Shown here: piece by piece, positions 36,111 through 45,653 of the stretch
Numbering within the stretch: the stretch's first letter is position 1
How the letters are laid out: the number at the start of each line of letters is the position of its first letter
Assembly (NCBI RefSeq): GCF_014644435.1
Contig: NZ_BMKR01000005.1
Coordinates: 124,001-188,000 of the forward strand
Source of the DNA: Paenibacillus albidus
Lineage (GTDB): Bacteria > Bacillota > Bacilli > Paenibacillales > Paenibacillaceae
Direction: 5' to 3'
Length of the DNA stretch: 64,000 nucleotides
The notes under the pieces: generated by a model
The model's database searches: none
What the model saw: the letters and a program-made list of their open reading frames with translations, nothing else
Told to the model about the DNA's origin: nothing
Translations under genes and position numbers: made by a program

Positions 36111-36411
36111 TGAACAACTATGAAGAAGAAAACGGACCGCTCTCAAGTCGTCGAAAATGACCAGAGGGCGGCCTCTTGTATATGTTTCCCAGGGTATGGG
36201 TGCTTAAACTCTATTATGATAAAGCCTACGAGGCTTCCAGGCAGCATGTTAAGACCGCATTGTGATGATTCAGGCCGGAGCACTGGCGGAAGAGGCAAGG
36301 AGCCTTTTAAAGCAATCCGGGGGGTTCGAGAGGAAGTGATCCGATTAGTAGTCCTATGGTTATTATGAAGGAGGCTTCCGATTACTTCGTGCGAGTGGAC
36401 AACCTGTTATC
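36111..36411. other. Gap with no recognisable gene
   Basis: Between the ISL3 remnant and the ATP-grasp gene. Several short frames exist, none with an SD and a believable product. Confidence 0.5.
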
Positions 36412-37251
36412 TTACACCACACCCTGCCTAGCCTTCATACACTTCAGATTATAAGTTCGCCCATATGCCTTACCATATCTAACGATTCGGTGAATCATCC
36501 TGCTGTCCTTCAGCTTAGTGAACGGACAAGGATCGGGGGCCGTATTCACTTCCAGGATCCATGGTTTAAGACGCCGATCGAGGGCAATGTCCACGCCGAT
36601 TTCCTGAAGGCCGGGGTAGGCAGTGCTTAGCTGCCGGGCGGACTTCACGCCAATTTTTTTCATTGCCGCAATCAATGCTTTGCGCGTCTTTGTGCTTGTG
36701 TAGGCGTTCAATAATTCCTCAACCGGATAAATCGTCCCCCCTTGGCTCCCGTTGGTAACCACCTTATGAGGATGAGCCACGCGTCCTGCAACACCCGTAG
36801 CTTCCCATTGGCCCTTAAGATTTCGCTGTACCATCACCCGGATATCGAAGGGGCGGCCTTTGTAAACCAGGAGCCGGATTCCTTTCTGTACCAGATAGGA
36901 CTTTCCCTGGGTTTCCCTATGGATTGCGCGATATGCCTTGTCATAGTCAGAGAATGTGTGTATTTGCGTACCGGTCTGATAGCGGTAAGACATCCTTTTC
37001 CTACGGGCATGATCACCGCCGTTCTTGCTTTTCAAGCTATTGCCTGCCGTTTTTTCAACCCGGATCACACCCTGCCCCAAAGATCCGCAGCATGGCTTAA
37101 TGTACACCATCTGATATTTTTGCAGCATCTCATGCAGTACACTCTGATTCATTTTTCTCGTTACCGGGATATGCCTCCTTAACTTTTGGCTTCTTGCCAG
37201 AACCCTTGTCTTCGTCAGCTTATTGGATATACGCCGGATCTGCTCCTTCAT
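36412..37251 (-). CDS. YheC/YheD-family ATP-grasp protein
   Basis: 279 residues from ATG 37251, 5 bases after GGAGGG; a longer start at 37269 lacks an SD. YIKPCCGSLGQGVIRV near residues 50-65 and the C-terminal EIGVDIALD...LEVNTAP segment are the nucleotide and metal sites of ATP-grasp enzymes, close to the YheC/YheD spore-coat-associated family. Chemistry is presumably ATP-dependent ligation, product unknown. It diverges from the Dap biosynthesis genes and shares their intergenic region, so a link to their product is possible. Confidence 0.82.
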   Translation of the reverse strand: MKEQIRRISNKLTKTRVLARSQKLRRHIPVTRKMNQSVLHEMLQKYQMVYIKPCCGSLGQGVIRVEKTAGNSLKSKNGGDHARRKRMSYRYQTGTQIHTFSDYDKAYRAIHRETQGKSYLVQKGIRLLVYKGRPFDIRVMVQRNLKGQWEATGVAGRVAHPHKVVTNGSQGGTIYPVEELLNAYTSTKTRKALIAAMKKIGVKSARQLSTAYPGLQEIGVDIALDRRLKPWILEVNTAPDPCPFTKLKDSRMIHRIVRYGKAYGRTYNLKCMKARQGVV

Positions 37252-37415
37252 TGTATCCCTCCGTCTCAATTAGCCTATAGGCTATATTACGGGAACAATT
37301 CAGCTTTTGATTGGGCAGCACACAATAAAAGAACACACCATACGAATGCTACATATGATTATTGCAGGTGTTAATCTAATGAGGCTGCAGCATGCGGCGG
37401 AGCAGGAGGCGGCCC

Positions 37416-39623
37416 ATGATGCCGTTAGACAAATTGCAGGATAAGGTGCATGAAGTCATTGAGATATTTCCTTGGTACAAGGAGCTGATCGGCAGAGAGA
37501 ACACGAATTATAATCTGCAGAACCTTCCACTTCTGACGTCGAAAATTCTTGAAACGTATTATTATACCCAATCCCTCGACCCTTCTCTGGCTGTATATAG
37601 GACATCGGGCACAAGCACCGGCCGCAGAAAAGCCATATTTTACTCAGAGGAAGACGATAAGCACTACATTGATATCAAAACAAAGCTGTTCGGTGAGCTA
37701 ATTGCAGGAAGCGGATGCACAAGAGCTTTGGCGGATATGGGCACCGGACATGCAGCGAACACTATTTTGTCCATATTTGAACGGTTAGGATTGGAGGGGA
37801 GTTCCATCCCTTTTGAGCTACCGATCGAACAGCACATTAAACGGCTTCAAGCTTTTAAGCCTGACCTGCTGTACACGATGCCTTCCATCCTTGACCATAT
37901 CGTATATGCCGCCGGTGATCCGCGCGTTTTCGGAATACGCAAAATCATATTGGTCGGGGAAATCGCCTCACAGGGGTGGCAGCGGAATATGGCCCGCCTG
38001 TTCGGTCTTGATCCGCGCGACATTACCGATACGTACGGCTCCATTGAAATGGGTACAATCGCTTATTACTCCCATGATCATGGCCGGTATATTTTTGTCG
38101 ATGGGATTTTTGCAGAAGGGATCGGGACGCATGAATTAGGCGAGGAACTGAGGCCGCTGGGTAAAGATGAAGGTGTTCTGGTACTTACCTCTAGCGTCCG
38201 CAAGATGCTGCCTGCCCTTCGTTTCGTTACCTATGATGTCGTAAGGGACTTCAGGCCCGTAATGATCAATGGCGTAGAGAAGCAGAGCTTTGAGTCTATT
38301 GTTAAACGGGTGGGCCGGGAACTGAAACACGGGGAGAAAATCAGCCTGTACGATATCGAACAGGTCGTCTACCGTCATATTGAAGATGCGATCATCCGGG
38401 TCAAAGTAAGGAATAATGCGCTGACCGTTTATATCAAAAGTAAATCTGCGGTTCACTCCACTATTCCGGCTATCAGGGAGGAGATCAGGGAGTGCATTCC
38501 GGAAATCGGTATGATGATTCGTAATCATCTGCTTGACGATATTGAGGTGATTATAGTAGCCAAAGGCGAACCGCTGGACAGCGGGAAGGTTAAGAACAAA
38601 AAGTTATATTACCAGAAAGACAAAGATAGGGTAGAGAGGAATATCCATGGAGGCATTTTGTCGGCCATAGGGAATACCCCCTTAATCAAGCTTGCCAACC
38701 TGTTCCAGAACAGCGGGTTTGAGGTCTACGCAAAAATGGAGCTGCTGAACCCGGGGGGAAGCGCGAAAGACCGTCCTGCCCTGCGGATGATAGAAGAGGC
38801 TTGGAAGGAAGGAATAATAGGGCCGGGAACTACAGTCATTGAATCGAGTTCCGGAAATATGGCGATCAGCTTGGCCATGATTTGTAAATACTTGGGGATG
38901 CGTTTGATCAGCGTTGTCGACCCCAGAACAACGGAGACGAATCTTCAAATCCTGAAGGCATTGAACGCAAAAATTGATTATGTTGCCGATCCAGACCCCG
39001 AGACAGGTGAATTTCTGCCTGCCAGGCTGAAGCGTGTGCAGCAGCTTCTGGCGGAAATACCGGGCAGCTACTGGCCGAATCAGTATGCGAACCCCAATAA
39101 TTATCTGTCCCACTACCATACGACAATGAAAGAAATCGTGGCTGAGCTTGGCCAAGTGGATTATTTGTTCTGCAGCGTCAGTACATGCGGCACCATTCGG
39201 GGCCTGGCGGAATATGCAAGGGATCACGGGCTTAAGACCAAGATCGTGGCCGTCGACGCGGAGGGAAGTGCTATTTTTGGCGGGAATAAAGGGAGACGGC
39301 GGTTCCCGGGACTGGGTGCCGGCATCGTGCCGCCCTTCTGTAGAACGGATCTGATCGACCGTATCGTGTATGTCTCGGACTCAGATATTGTAAAAGGTTG
39401 CCGGGCGCTCTCGCAGAATGAATCGATCCTGGCCGGCGCATCCTCCGGAGGGGTCATTGCCGCCGTCAAGCAAATGGAGCAAGAATTGACTCCGGGGTCT
39501 GTCTGCGCGGTCATTCTGCATGACAAGGGGGAACGTTACCTCGATACCGTATACTCGGACTCATGGATTCAGAGCCAGTTCGGCGGGGAGCTTTCGGCTG
39601 AAGGTGGAGATGTCCTTGCCTAA
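37416..39623 (+). CDS. Fusion: PaaK-like adenylating domain plus SbnA-like PLP enzyme
   Basis: 735 residues from ATG 37416 (AGGAGG 6 bases upstream; the ATG at 37392 precedes that SD). Residues 1 to about 400 resemble phenylacetate-CoA-ligase/F390-synthetase adenylating enzymes: RTSGTSTGRRKA from residue 62 and DTYGSIEMG. Residues about 405-735 are a cysteine-synthase-type PLP enzyme closest to SbnA, with the PLP lysine Lys451 in NPGGSAKDRP and the SSSGNMAISL loop. SbnA joins O-phospho-L-serine and L-glutamate to ACEGA, which SbnB (next gene) converts to L-2,3-diaminopropionate. The frame is unbroken, so the fusion is real in this sequence. Confidence 0.85.
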   Translation: MMPLDKLQDKVHEVIEIFPWYKELIGRENTNYNLQNLPLLTSKILETYYYTQSLDPSLAVYRTSGTSTGRRKAIFYSEEDDKHYIDIKTKLFGELIAGSGCTRALADMGTGHAANTILSIFERLGLEGSSIPFELPIEQHIKRLQAFKPDLLYTMPSILDHIVYAAGDPRVFGIRKIILVGEIASQGWQRNMARLFGLDPRDITDTYGSIEMGTIAYYSHDHGRYIFVDGIFAEGIGTHELGEELRPLGKDEGVLVLTSSVRKMLPALRFVTYDVVRDFRPVMINGVEKQSFESIVKRVGRELKHGEKISLYDIEQVVYRHIEDAIIRVKVRNNALTVYIKSKSAVHSTIPAIREEIRECIPEIGMMIRNHLLDDIEVIIVAKGEPLDSGKVKNKKLYYQKDKDRVERNIHGGILSAIGNTPLIKLANLFQNSGFEVYAKMELLNPGGSAKDRPALRMIEEAWKEGIIGPGTTVIESSSGNMAISLAMICKYLGMRLISVVDPRTTETNLQILKALNAKIDYVADPDPETGEFLPARLKRVQQLLAEIPGSYWPNQYANPNNYLSHYHTTMKEIVAELGQVDYLFCSVSTCGTIRGLAEYARDHGLKTKIVAVDAEGSAIFGGNKGRRRFPGLGAGIVPPFCRTDLIDRIVYVSDSDIVKGCRALSQNESILAGASSGGVIAAVKQMEQELTPGSVCAVILHDKGERYLDTVYSDSWIQSQFGGELSAEGGDVLA

Positions 39624-39646
39624 TAACGGCAAAAGGAGGAAACGGT

Positions 39647-40612
39647 ATGCTGTACTTAAGCGACCAGGACATTCGGGCAGTAGGCCTTGAGTGGCCTACC
39701 CTTGTGGAGTCGGTAGAATCTGCGGTGCGCATTATCGATTCTGGCGATTACGCGCAGCCGGTAAAGCCTTACCTAAGGTATAAGAAACCTCACAACCGGA
39801 TTATTGCCATGCCCGCATACGTAGGGGGAGACGTACAAGCAGCAGGGATCAAGTGGATATCTAGCTTCCCGGATAATATAGAGGCAGGTCTTCCCCGCGC
39901 GCATAGCATCATCGTGTTGAATGACCCCATTACGGGCCAGCCTTCAGCCGTCCTGAATTCGCCGCTCCCCAGCATCGTAAGGACGGCTTCCATCAGCGGG
40001 CTGATGATCCATCACTTGTTGCAGGCTCGCTTGCTGGAACGGATTCATCTCGGTATTATCGGCTGGGGCCCGATTGGGCAATATCATTTGCAAATGGCGG
40101 CAGCTCTGTACGGAGATCAAATTGAACGTATCCGCATTTTCGATATAAAAAGAGCGGATTTGTCAGGAATCCCGCTTCTCTACAGGGAGAGGGTGGAAGT
40201 GGCAGAGACGTGGGCGGACGTTTACCGGCATTCCAATATCTGCATCACGTGTACCGTATCCGATCACCGGTATATCGATATTCCCCCTGCCAAAGGCAGT
40301 CTTCTGCTGAATGTTTCGCTGCGTGATTACAAGCCTGAGGCGTTAGCTTCGGTAAAAGCCATCATCGTCGACGATTGGGATGAAGTTTGCCGCGAGAATA
40401 CTGACGTAGAGCGGCTCCATCTGGAACAGGGGCTGACCCGTGCCGGCACCCAAAGGATTACCGATGTCGTCTCCCGCCGCAGCCTCACTGAATTCGCCGC
40501 GGATGAGCCGATCTTCTTCTGCCCGATGGGTATGGCCGTTTTCGATATCGCTACAGCGGTATATTACGTGAAGAAGGCCAGGGAAAAGGGGATTGGGACT
40601 GAGTTGGAGTAG
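39647..40612 (+). CDS. sbnB: SbnB-like ACEGA dehydrogenase (ornithine cyclodeaminase fold)
   Basis: 321 residues; AGGAGG before the ATG, 23 bases after the fusion gene. It has the ornithine-cyclodeaminase/mu-crystallin fold with a dinucleotide-binding segment (LGIIGWGPIGQYH) and the FPDNIEAGLPRAHS pattern of SbnB. SbnB oxidatively splits ACEGA with NAD+ to give L-2,3-diaminopropionate, 2-oxoglutarate and NADH. No siderophore NRPS or NIS synthetase is visible nearby, so the use of the diaminopropionate is open. Confidence 0.87.
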   Translation: MLYLSDQDIRAVGLEWPTLVESVESAVRIIDSGDYAQPVKPYLRYKKPHNRIIAMPAYVGGDVQAAGIKWISSFPDNIEAGLPRAHSIIVLNDPITGQPSAVLNSPLPSIVRTASISGLMIHHLLQARLLERIHLGIIGWGPIGQYHLQMAAALYGDQIERIRIFDIKRADLSGIPLLYRERVEVAETWADVYRHSNICITCTVSDHRYIDIPPAKGSLLLNVSLRDYKPEALASVKAIIVDDWDEVCRENTDVERLHLEQGLTRAGTQRITDVVSRRSLTEFAADEPIFFCPMGMAVFDIATAVYYVKKAREKGIGTELE

Positions 40613-40687
40613 TCCTTATTTTTGAGTAGGATATACGTGAGTGTTTGGCGAGGACGCTGCGCGAACGGACCGTTGTTCCAACCGCTG

Positions 40688-40737
40688 TTGTATCCAGATT
40701 TTATTTATTTGCCTTAGCGGTAAAAATCCGGATACAA
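40688..40737. repeat. Inverted repeat in the 40.6-40.9 kb gap
   Basis: A 15-bp arm at 40688-40702 pairs with 40723-40737 with one mismatch. No T run. Function unknown. Confidence 0.4.
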
Positions 40738-40815
40738 AGGCGGCCGCTATTGCTTTTCCGCGGGTCGTTCCGTCCTCTCCGCTGTTTAAGCGGGTATCGT
40801 ATCTACAATCCTTCT

Positions 40816-40866
40816 AAAAAAAGCAGGGCTGTCTCTGTCGTGGAAAATCCACTTATGAGACAGCCC
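40816..40866 (-). terminator. Terminator of the GH42 gene
   Basis: GGGCTGTCTC (40826-40835) and GAGACAGCCC (40857-40866), with an A run at 40816-40822 that reads as T's on the minus strand. A second small stem (GTGGA/TCCAC) sits in the loop. Confidence 0.75.
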
Positions 40867-40882
40867 CTTTCTTTTAAATATT

Positions 40883-42955
40883 TTACTCCAACTCTAAAAC
40901 CTTAACCCCGTAAGGGGGAAGGTTCAATTCTCCCGCTGCAAGTCTTACTCCTTCCAGCATGTCTTCGGTCCCCCGCAGGAGACGGGCTTGGACTGGATGG
41001 TCCGAGTAGTTCAATAAAAAAGCAAAACGGCGATTCTGTTTTTCGCGGATGGCAACTTCCACTTCAGGAGGGAGTTCCGCCCAATCTTGTAAAGCAGGCT
41101 TTATTCCCAAGCGAACGATCAATGCATCCGCAACTTCGCGGCTGAATGCAGCCCCGTAATAGTAGGCTTCACCGCTACCATATGGGTTCCGGGTAAGTGC
41201 CGGTTTCCCTGCATAATAGTCTCCATCGAATACGGCGAGCGTTTCTACTTTTTCGTTTGCCGGGCGGAGAATATCGTTGAACAGATCTGCTGGCGTCCCG
41301 GCTTCATTCCCGCCGTCGGTCCAGCGGATGTTTGGTGTGGATTTCTCGTTAACGATAAGCGTAAAGTCTTCCACGGTCACCCCACACAAGTCCGCCACGG
41401 GACCTGGGAATGGCGACATCCGGCAATGTCCCCGCTTGTCCTTGTAACCCGTGCGGGCTCCGAAAAGAAGTTTGCCTCCCCCTGCCACATACTGCTTGAG
41501 CAGTTCCGCCGTTTCCTCTGACATGATGGCTGGATGAGGGTAGATCAGCACCTTGTACTGAATGAGATCATCCAGCGCACTCGTGTCTTTCAGATACAGG
41601 TAATCGTAAGGGATATGATTGAATTGCAGGGATTTGGCCCAGCTGTATAGGCTTTCTTTCGTCAGCGGGCCGTGCCACAGGTCGAATTCACCGTCCCACT
41701 CATTGTCATAATCCTGCAGAATGGCGACTTCTGACACGTAACGGGACCCGGCAATGGCAACCCCTATTTTGGCCAACTCACGGCTGATGTCTGCTGCCTC
41801 AGCCACCCTCCGGTTGGGCTGGTTATGGTAGTCGTTAATTCCATGCCAGTAAATCTCGGTGCCGAATGTTGCCGTCCGCCATCTGAAATATAAGAGCATA
41901 TCCGCCCCGTGAGCAACAGACTGATAAGTCCACAATCTCATCTGTCCGGGTTTGGGTGAAGATTGGGCGATCTTGTTCACCCAGCCGCCCGGGCCCGATT
42001 GCTGCTCCATGATACAGAAATTGGGGGAAACTGAACGAACTTTGGCCAGTTGGTTGGATGAGATGCGGTCCATGAGCGGATTCTCCCGACCGGCATCGTT
42101 CCATAGGGTAGCGAAGTTCGGGTACGAATCATGAGAGAAGAAATCCAGAAGCTCGTCCGTCATGGCATGGTTATCCAGATGACCAAACATGCCGTTGGTT
42201 GTGACCCACTGCTGTGGTGCAAGCTTTCGCAAGATCTCTGCCTGCAAACGGGCAAAGGAAATCGTGTTATCCGAGATAAACCGCTTTTCGTCCAGTGTTT
42301 GGTGAGGGTTAGCGGAGTTGCTTGGAGTAGTACGCGGCAAATGGACCTGTCCCCAGTCTGAGTAACTCTGGTTCCAGAAGACAGTGCCCCAGGCCTGATT
42401 CAAAACGTCCAACGAACCGTATTTCTCCTTCAGCCAAGCGCGAAAAGCCGCATGATCCGCTTCGGAGTAGAATACGTTCACCTCGCAGTTAAGCTCGTTG
42501 TCGATCTGCCAGCCCACTACACCGGGATGGTCCGCATAATGAACAGCCATCGCCTCGGTGATTTTGGCGCAATAGTTGCGGTACACCGGACTGCTGTAAT
42601 TGTAGTGCCGTCTCATCCCGTGTTGATACTGTACACCATCTGATGTGACATTAAGAATTTCAGGGTATTTATGGGTCATCCAGGCGGGCGGCGTCGCCGT
42701 CGGGGTGCCGAGAATAACCTTCAGTCCGTGTTGATAAGCAAGGTTGATGGCACGGTCGAACAGATCGAAAGCAAATACCCCTTCCTCCGGTTCAAAAAAA
42801 TTCCACGCAAACTCCCCCATGCGAACTATGCTAAAGCCGATATCCCGCATCCGCTTGTAATCGTCATCCCACATCTGCTCCGGCCACTGTTCAGGGTAGT
42901 AGCATACTCCCAGCTGGAAGGCTTCCCCCGGAATGGATTTGTCCACAATGATCAT
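40883..42955 (-). CDS. GH42 beta-galactosidase
   Basis: 690 residues, the usual GH42 length. Acid/base Glu154 in WQIDNELNCEV, nucleophile Glu317 in IMEQQSGPGGW, and the family's LGVCYYPEQWPE start. Cytoplasmic (no signal peptide). It hydrolyses beta-D-galactosides, often galacto-oligosaccharides. The ATG at 42955 nearly touches an AAGGGA; a GTG at 42946 would give better spacing. It diverges from an AraC regulator that probably controls it. Confidence 0.93.
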   Translation of the reverse strand: MIIVDKSIPGEAFQLGVCYYPEQWPEQMWDDDYKRMRDIGFSIVRMGEFAWNFFEPEEGVFAFDLFDRAINLAYQHGLKVILGTPTATPPAWMTHKYPEILNVTSDGVQYQHGMRRHYNYSSPVYRNYCAKITEAMAVHYADHPGVVGWQIDNELNCEVNVFYSEADHAAFRAWLKEKYGSLDVLNQAWGTVFWNQSYSDWGQVHLPRTTPSNSANPHQTLDEKRFISDNTISFARLQAEILRKLAPQQWVTTNGMFGHLDNHAMTDELLDFFSHDSYPNFATLWNDAGRENPLMDRISSNQLAKVRSVSPNFCIMEQQSGPGGWVNKIAQSSPKPGQMRLWTYQSVAHGADMLLYFRWRTATFGTEIYWHGINDYHNQPNRRVAEAADISRELAKIGVAIAGSRYVSEVAILQDYDNEWDGEFDLWHGPLTKESLYSWAKSLQFNHIPYDYLYLKDTSALDDLIQYKVLIYPHPAIMSEETAELLKQYVAGGGKLLFGARTGYKDKRGHCRMSPFPGPVADLCGVTVEDFTLIVNEKSTPNIRWTDGGNEAGTPADLFNDILRPANEKVETLAVFDGDYYAGKPALTRNPYGSGEAYYYGAAFSREVADALIVRLGIKPALQDWAELPPEVEVAIREKQNRRFAFLLNYSDHPVQARLLRGTEDMLEGVRLAAGELNLPPYGVKVLELE

Positions 42956-43084
42956 TCCCTTATTTTAGTATAGTGTTTTTTTGTTGTATAAAGCCCTTTA
43001 TAAATTCATTATAATCCTTTAATATATAAAGCGAAATAACATCATTTTGTTCAGTATATTAGAATATTGCGTTTTGGAGGCGTT

Positions 43085-43915
43085 ATGATCATTCACTATG
43101 TGCTGCCTGAACCTATGTACAAATACTACACAGGTTATCCGGTTATGATTGGCCAATACTCCGATTTTCCCGAACACCAGGAACGGCGGGCTAAGGGACA
43201 GCTGCAAGAGGCAAATTTACATCTGGTGTTAAGCGGAAGAGGATATGTATTAGATAACGGTAAGGAATATGCTTTGGAAGCAGGACAAGGTTTTTATTAT
43301 GGGCGGGGACTGGCGCAGGGGTATCGAACGGATCCAAAGGACCCTTGGGAAGTGTTTTGGGTACACATCGCAGACGAGGGGCTGGACAGGCTGCTGAACG
43401 GCAAGGGGATTTCATCTGTTTGGATGTTTACCTATGGTGATGTGCCAAAGTTAAAACGCTTAAGCGGGAGTTTGCTGGAGCTGGCTTCTCCCGGCGATAG
43501 GAACGAGGTGCAATTGGCGGTCAAGCTATATGAACTGCTTGCTGAGCTGGCGATGAGCGCGGAGACGGTTGGAACAGCAACCATGCTGGACAAGCGCGCC
43601 CGGATGAGAGAGGCTGCGGAATATATCCGAACCCGCTGTACAGAACCGCTGACCCTTCTGCAAATGGCGGAGCAGGCGGGTTTCAGTACTTATTATTTTA
43701 GCAGGATGTTCCACGAAGTGATGGGGCGGACTCCCATGGAGTGGCTGTTTGAATGCCGTCTAGTTGTAGCCAAACAGCACTTAATGTCTACCGGGTGGAC
43801 TATTAAGCAAGTGGCGGAGAGTTCCGGATTTTCCCAGAGCAGTTACTTCATTGCACGCTTTCGGAAGCATACCGGACAGACCCCGCAGGAATATCGGCGT
43901 TTGTACAACCGCTGA
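43085..43915 (+). CDS. AraC-family regulator with cupin sensor domain
   Basis: 276 residues from ATG 43085, with GGAGG 4 bases upstream. The N-terminal cupin-like sugar-binding domain (residues 1 to about 165, LVLSGRGYVLDNGKEYALEA) is followed by two AraC helix-turn-helices (FSTYYFSRMFHEVMGRTP, then FSQSSYFIARFRKHTGQTP). Divergent from the GH42 gene; likely its activator in response to galactosides. Confidence 0.92.
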   Translation: MIIHYVLPEPMYKYYTGYPVMIGQYSDFPEHQERRAKGQLQEANLHLVLSGRGYVLDNGKEYALEAGQGFYYGRGLAQGYRTDPKDPWEVFWVHIADEGLDRLLNGKGISSVWMFTYGDVPKLKRLSGSLLELASPGDRNEVQLAVKLYELLAELAMSAETVGTATMLDKRARMREAAEYIRTRCTEPLTLLQMAEQAGFSTYYFSRMFHEVMGRTPMEWLFECRLVVAKQHLMSTGWTIKQVAESSGFSQSSYFIARFRKHTGQTPQEYRRLYNR

Positions 43916-44004
43916 TGATCAGGGCGGGAGTGATGTGCATATTTCGTGTGGGGTAACATAAATATTTCACAACGGATATTTTTCCGAATTGTGAGGTGAA
44001 TGAA

Positions 44005-45198
44005 TTGGATAATCAGACGCATAGACCGTTTCCGTCTAAAACTATTCCACAACCGATTCGCAGCGACGGCGCCGGTGGAGTGGATAGAGGCCCAAGAGAT
44101 GTGATGAGGGATATGCAAAATCCCGATCTGCTGGTTCCTCCAGTGACTGATGCCGGACTCCTCCCGAACCTGCGGTTCTCCTTTTCCGATGCGCATATGA
44201 CGCTCAACCATGGTGGGTGGTCAAGAGAAGTTACCATTCGGGAACTTCCGGTCGCAACAACCCTAGCCGCTGTCAATATGAGCTTAACCCCCGGAGGGGT
44301 GCGCGAACTGCACTGGCATCAACAAGCGGAGTGGTCCTACATGCTGCTTGGACATGCACGAATAACATCTGTAGACCAACATGGGCGTAACTTTATTGCC
44401 GATGTCGGACCGGGAGATTTATGGTATTTCCCTGCTGGACTCCCCCACTCGATACAAGGGCTGGAGGATGGATGTGAATTTTTACTTGTTTTCGATGACG
44501 GGCATTTTTCAGACCTTGATACATTGTCCATATCGGACTGGTTTGCCCACACACCCAAAGATGTTCTCTCAGCAAACTTTGGAGTGCCGATAGACGCCTT
44601 TAATCATATTCCATCCGAACAAGTTTATATTTATCAGGATAATGTCCCCGGACCGATTGAATCTCAAAAACTTGACTCTCCATACGGTACAATTCCACAG
44701 AGTTTCACACACCGGTTATTGGCCCAGCCGCCTATAAAAACTCCTGGTGGCAGTGTACGGATCGTGGACTCCTCTAACTTTCCGATTTCAAAAACAGTGG
44801 CCGCTGCACTCGTCGAAATTGAACCCGGTGCCATGCGGGAGATGCACTGGCACCCCAACAATGATGAATGGCAATATTATCTTACCGGGCAAGGGCGTAT
44901 GACTGTCTTCGCACCGAACGGTATAGCAAGAACCTTTGATTACCGTGCTGGAGATGTCGGCTATGTACCGTTCGCGTACGGTCATTATATTCAGAATACC
45001 GGCACAGAGACGTTATGGTTTCTGGAAATTTTCAAAAGTGACAGATTTCAGGATGTATCGCTCAATCAGTGGATGGCGCTTACTCCTGCCGAACTGGTCG
45101 CAAGCAATTTACATGTAGGTCCTGAACTCATGAATGCCTTGAGGAAGGAAAAATGGCCGGTTGTTAAATATCCCGGGTTCTCTTATTATCCAAAGTAA
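44005..45198 (+). CDS. Bicupin oxalate decarboxylase family protein (OxdC/OxdD-like)
   Basis: 397 residues from TTG 44005, 5 bases after GAGGTGA; GTG 43996 is in frame but overlaps the SD. Two cupins, each with manganese ligands: His103, His105, Glu109 and His148 in the first; His281, His283 and Glu288 in the second. In B. subtilis OxdC the lid over the N-terminal site is SENST with catalytic Glu162; here the same place reads SDLDT (169-173), so the Glu is replaced by Asp. Decarboxylation of oxalate to formate is likely but could be weakened or shifted. No signal peptide. Confidence 0.88.
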   Translation: MDNQTHRPFPSKTIPQPIRSDGAGGVDRGPRDVMRDMQNPDLLVPPVTDAGLLPNLRFSFSDAHMTLNHGGWSREVTIRELPVATTLAAVNMSLTPGGVRELHWHQQAEWSYMLLGHARITSVDQHGRNFIADVGPGDLWYFPAGLPHSIQGLEDGCEFLLVFDDGHFSDLDTLSISDWFAHTPKDVLSANFGVPIDAFNHIPSEQVYIYQDNVPGPIESQKLDSPYGTIPQSFTHRLLAQPPIKTPGGSVRIVDSSNFPISKTVAAALVEIEPGAMREMHWHPNNDEWQYYLTGQGRMTVFAPNGIARTFDYRAGDVGYVPFAYGHYIQNTGTETLWFLEIFKSDRFQDVSLNQWMALTPAELVASNLHVGPELMNALRKEKWPVVKYPGFSYYPK

Positions 45199-45212
45199 TT
45201 TTGAACAGAGGG

Positions 45213-45260
45213 GGTGTACCCAGAGCCATGATATGGCTCTGGGTACATCCCTTGTTTTTT
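45213..45260 (+). terminator. Terminator of the oxalate decarboxylase gene
   Basis: TGTACCCAGAGCCAT at 45215-45229 pairs with ATGGCTCTGGGTACA at 45232-45246, followed by a T run (45253-45260). Confidence 0.85.
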
Positions 45261-45282
45261 GGAGCGAGATAGACGTGGGCGC

Positions 45283-45624
45283 TTAAAAAATCGATAAGCT
45301 CACAATTTTATCATCTACAATACTGAAATGATATTCCAGCAATAACGGATCGGGTAAACCTGTTTTGTCATAAGTTCCATCGAGCTTGCAGGTTACAATA
45401 ACCTCATCCTGATTTTCTTTTACTGCTTTTGGTTCTAACGTTACGTTTGCTCCAAAATGGTATTGATCACTCCATTGCTTAATCGCTTTTTGACCAATCC
45501 GCTTTTTTCCTTCATCCACCACAACGGCATCTTCTGAAAAGCAATTGACAAATGCTTCCGGATCGGGTTTATTCGAGGCGTCAATATATTTACGGATCAC
45601 AGAAGGTAATTGATCGATCTCCAT
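45283..45624 (-). CDS. SnoaL/NTF2-like protein
   Basis: 113 residues with the NTF2-like pattern of a short alpha+beta cone (IRKYIDASNKPDPEAFVNCF, then EDAVVVDEGKKRIG). Such proteins bind or isomerise small hydrophobic molecules. GGGGGAGA precedes the ATG. It follows the SDR gene on the same strand by 29 bases, so the two probably form an operon. Confidence 0.85.
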   Translation of the reverse strand: MEIDQLPSVIRKYIDASNKPDPEAFVNCFSEDAVVVDEGKKRIGQKAIKQWSDQYHFGANVTLEPKAVKENQDEVIVTCKLDGTYDKTGLPDPLLLEYHFSIVDDKIVSLSIF

Positions 45625-45653
45625 TATTTCTCCCCCTTAGTTAGTTTGAATAA

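Noticed and set aside
36120..36368. 82-codon frame after the ISL3 remnant
   Set aside because: Composition is not protein-like, there is no SD and it overlaps IS debris.
37416..40612. Staphyloferrin B-type siderophore cluster
   Set aside because: Only the Dap-forming genes are present; there are no NIS synthetases, decarboxylase or siderophore transporter in the window.
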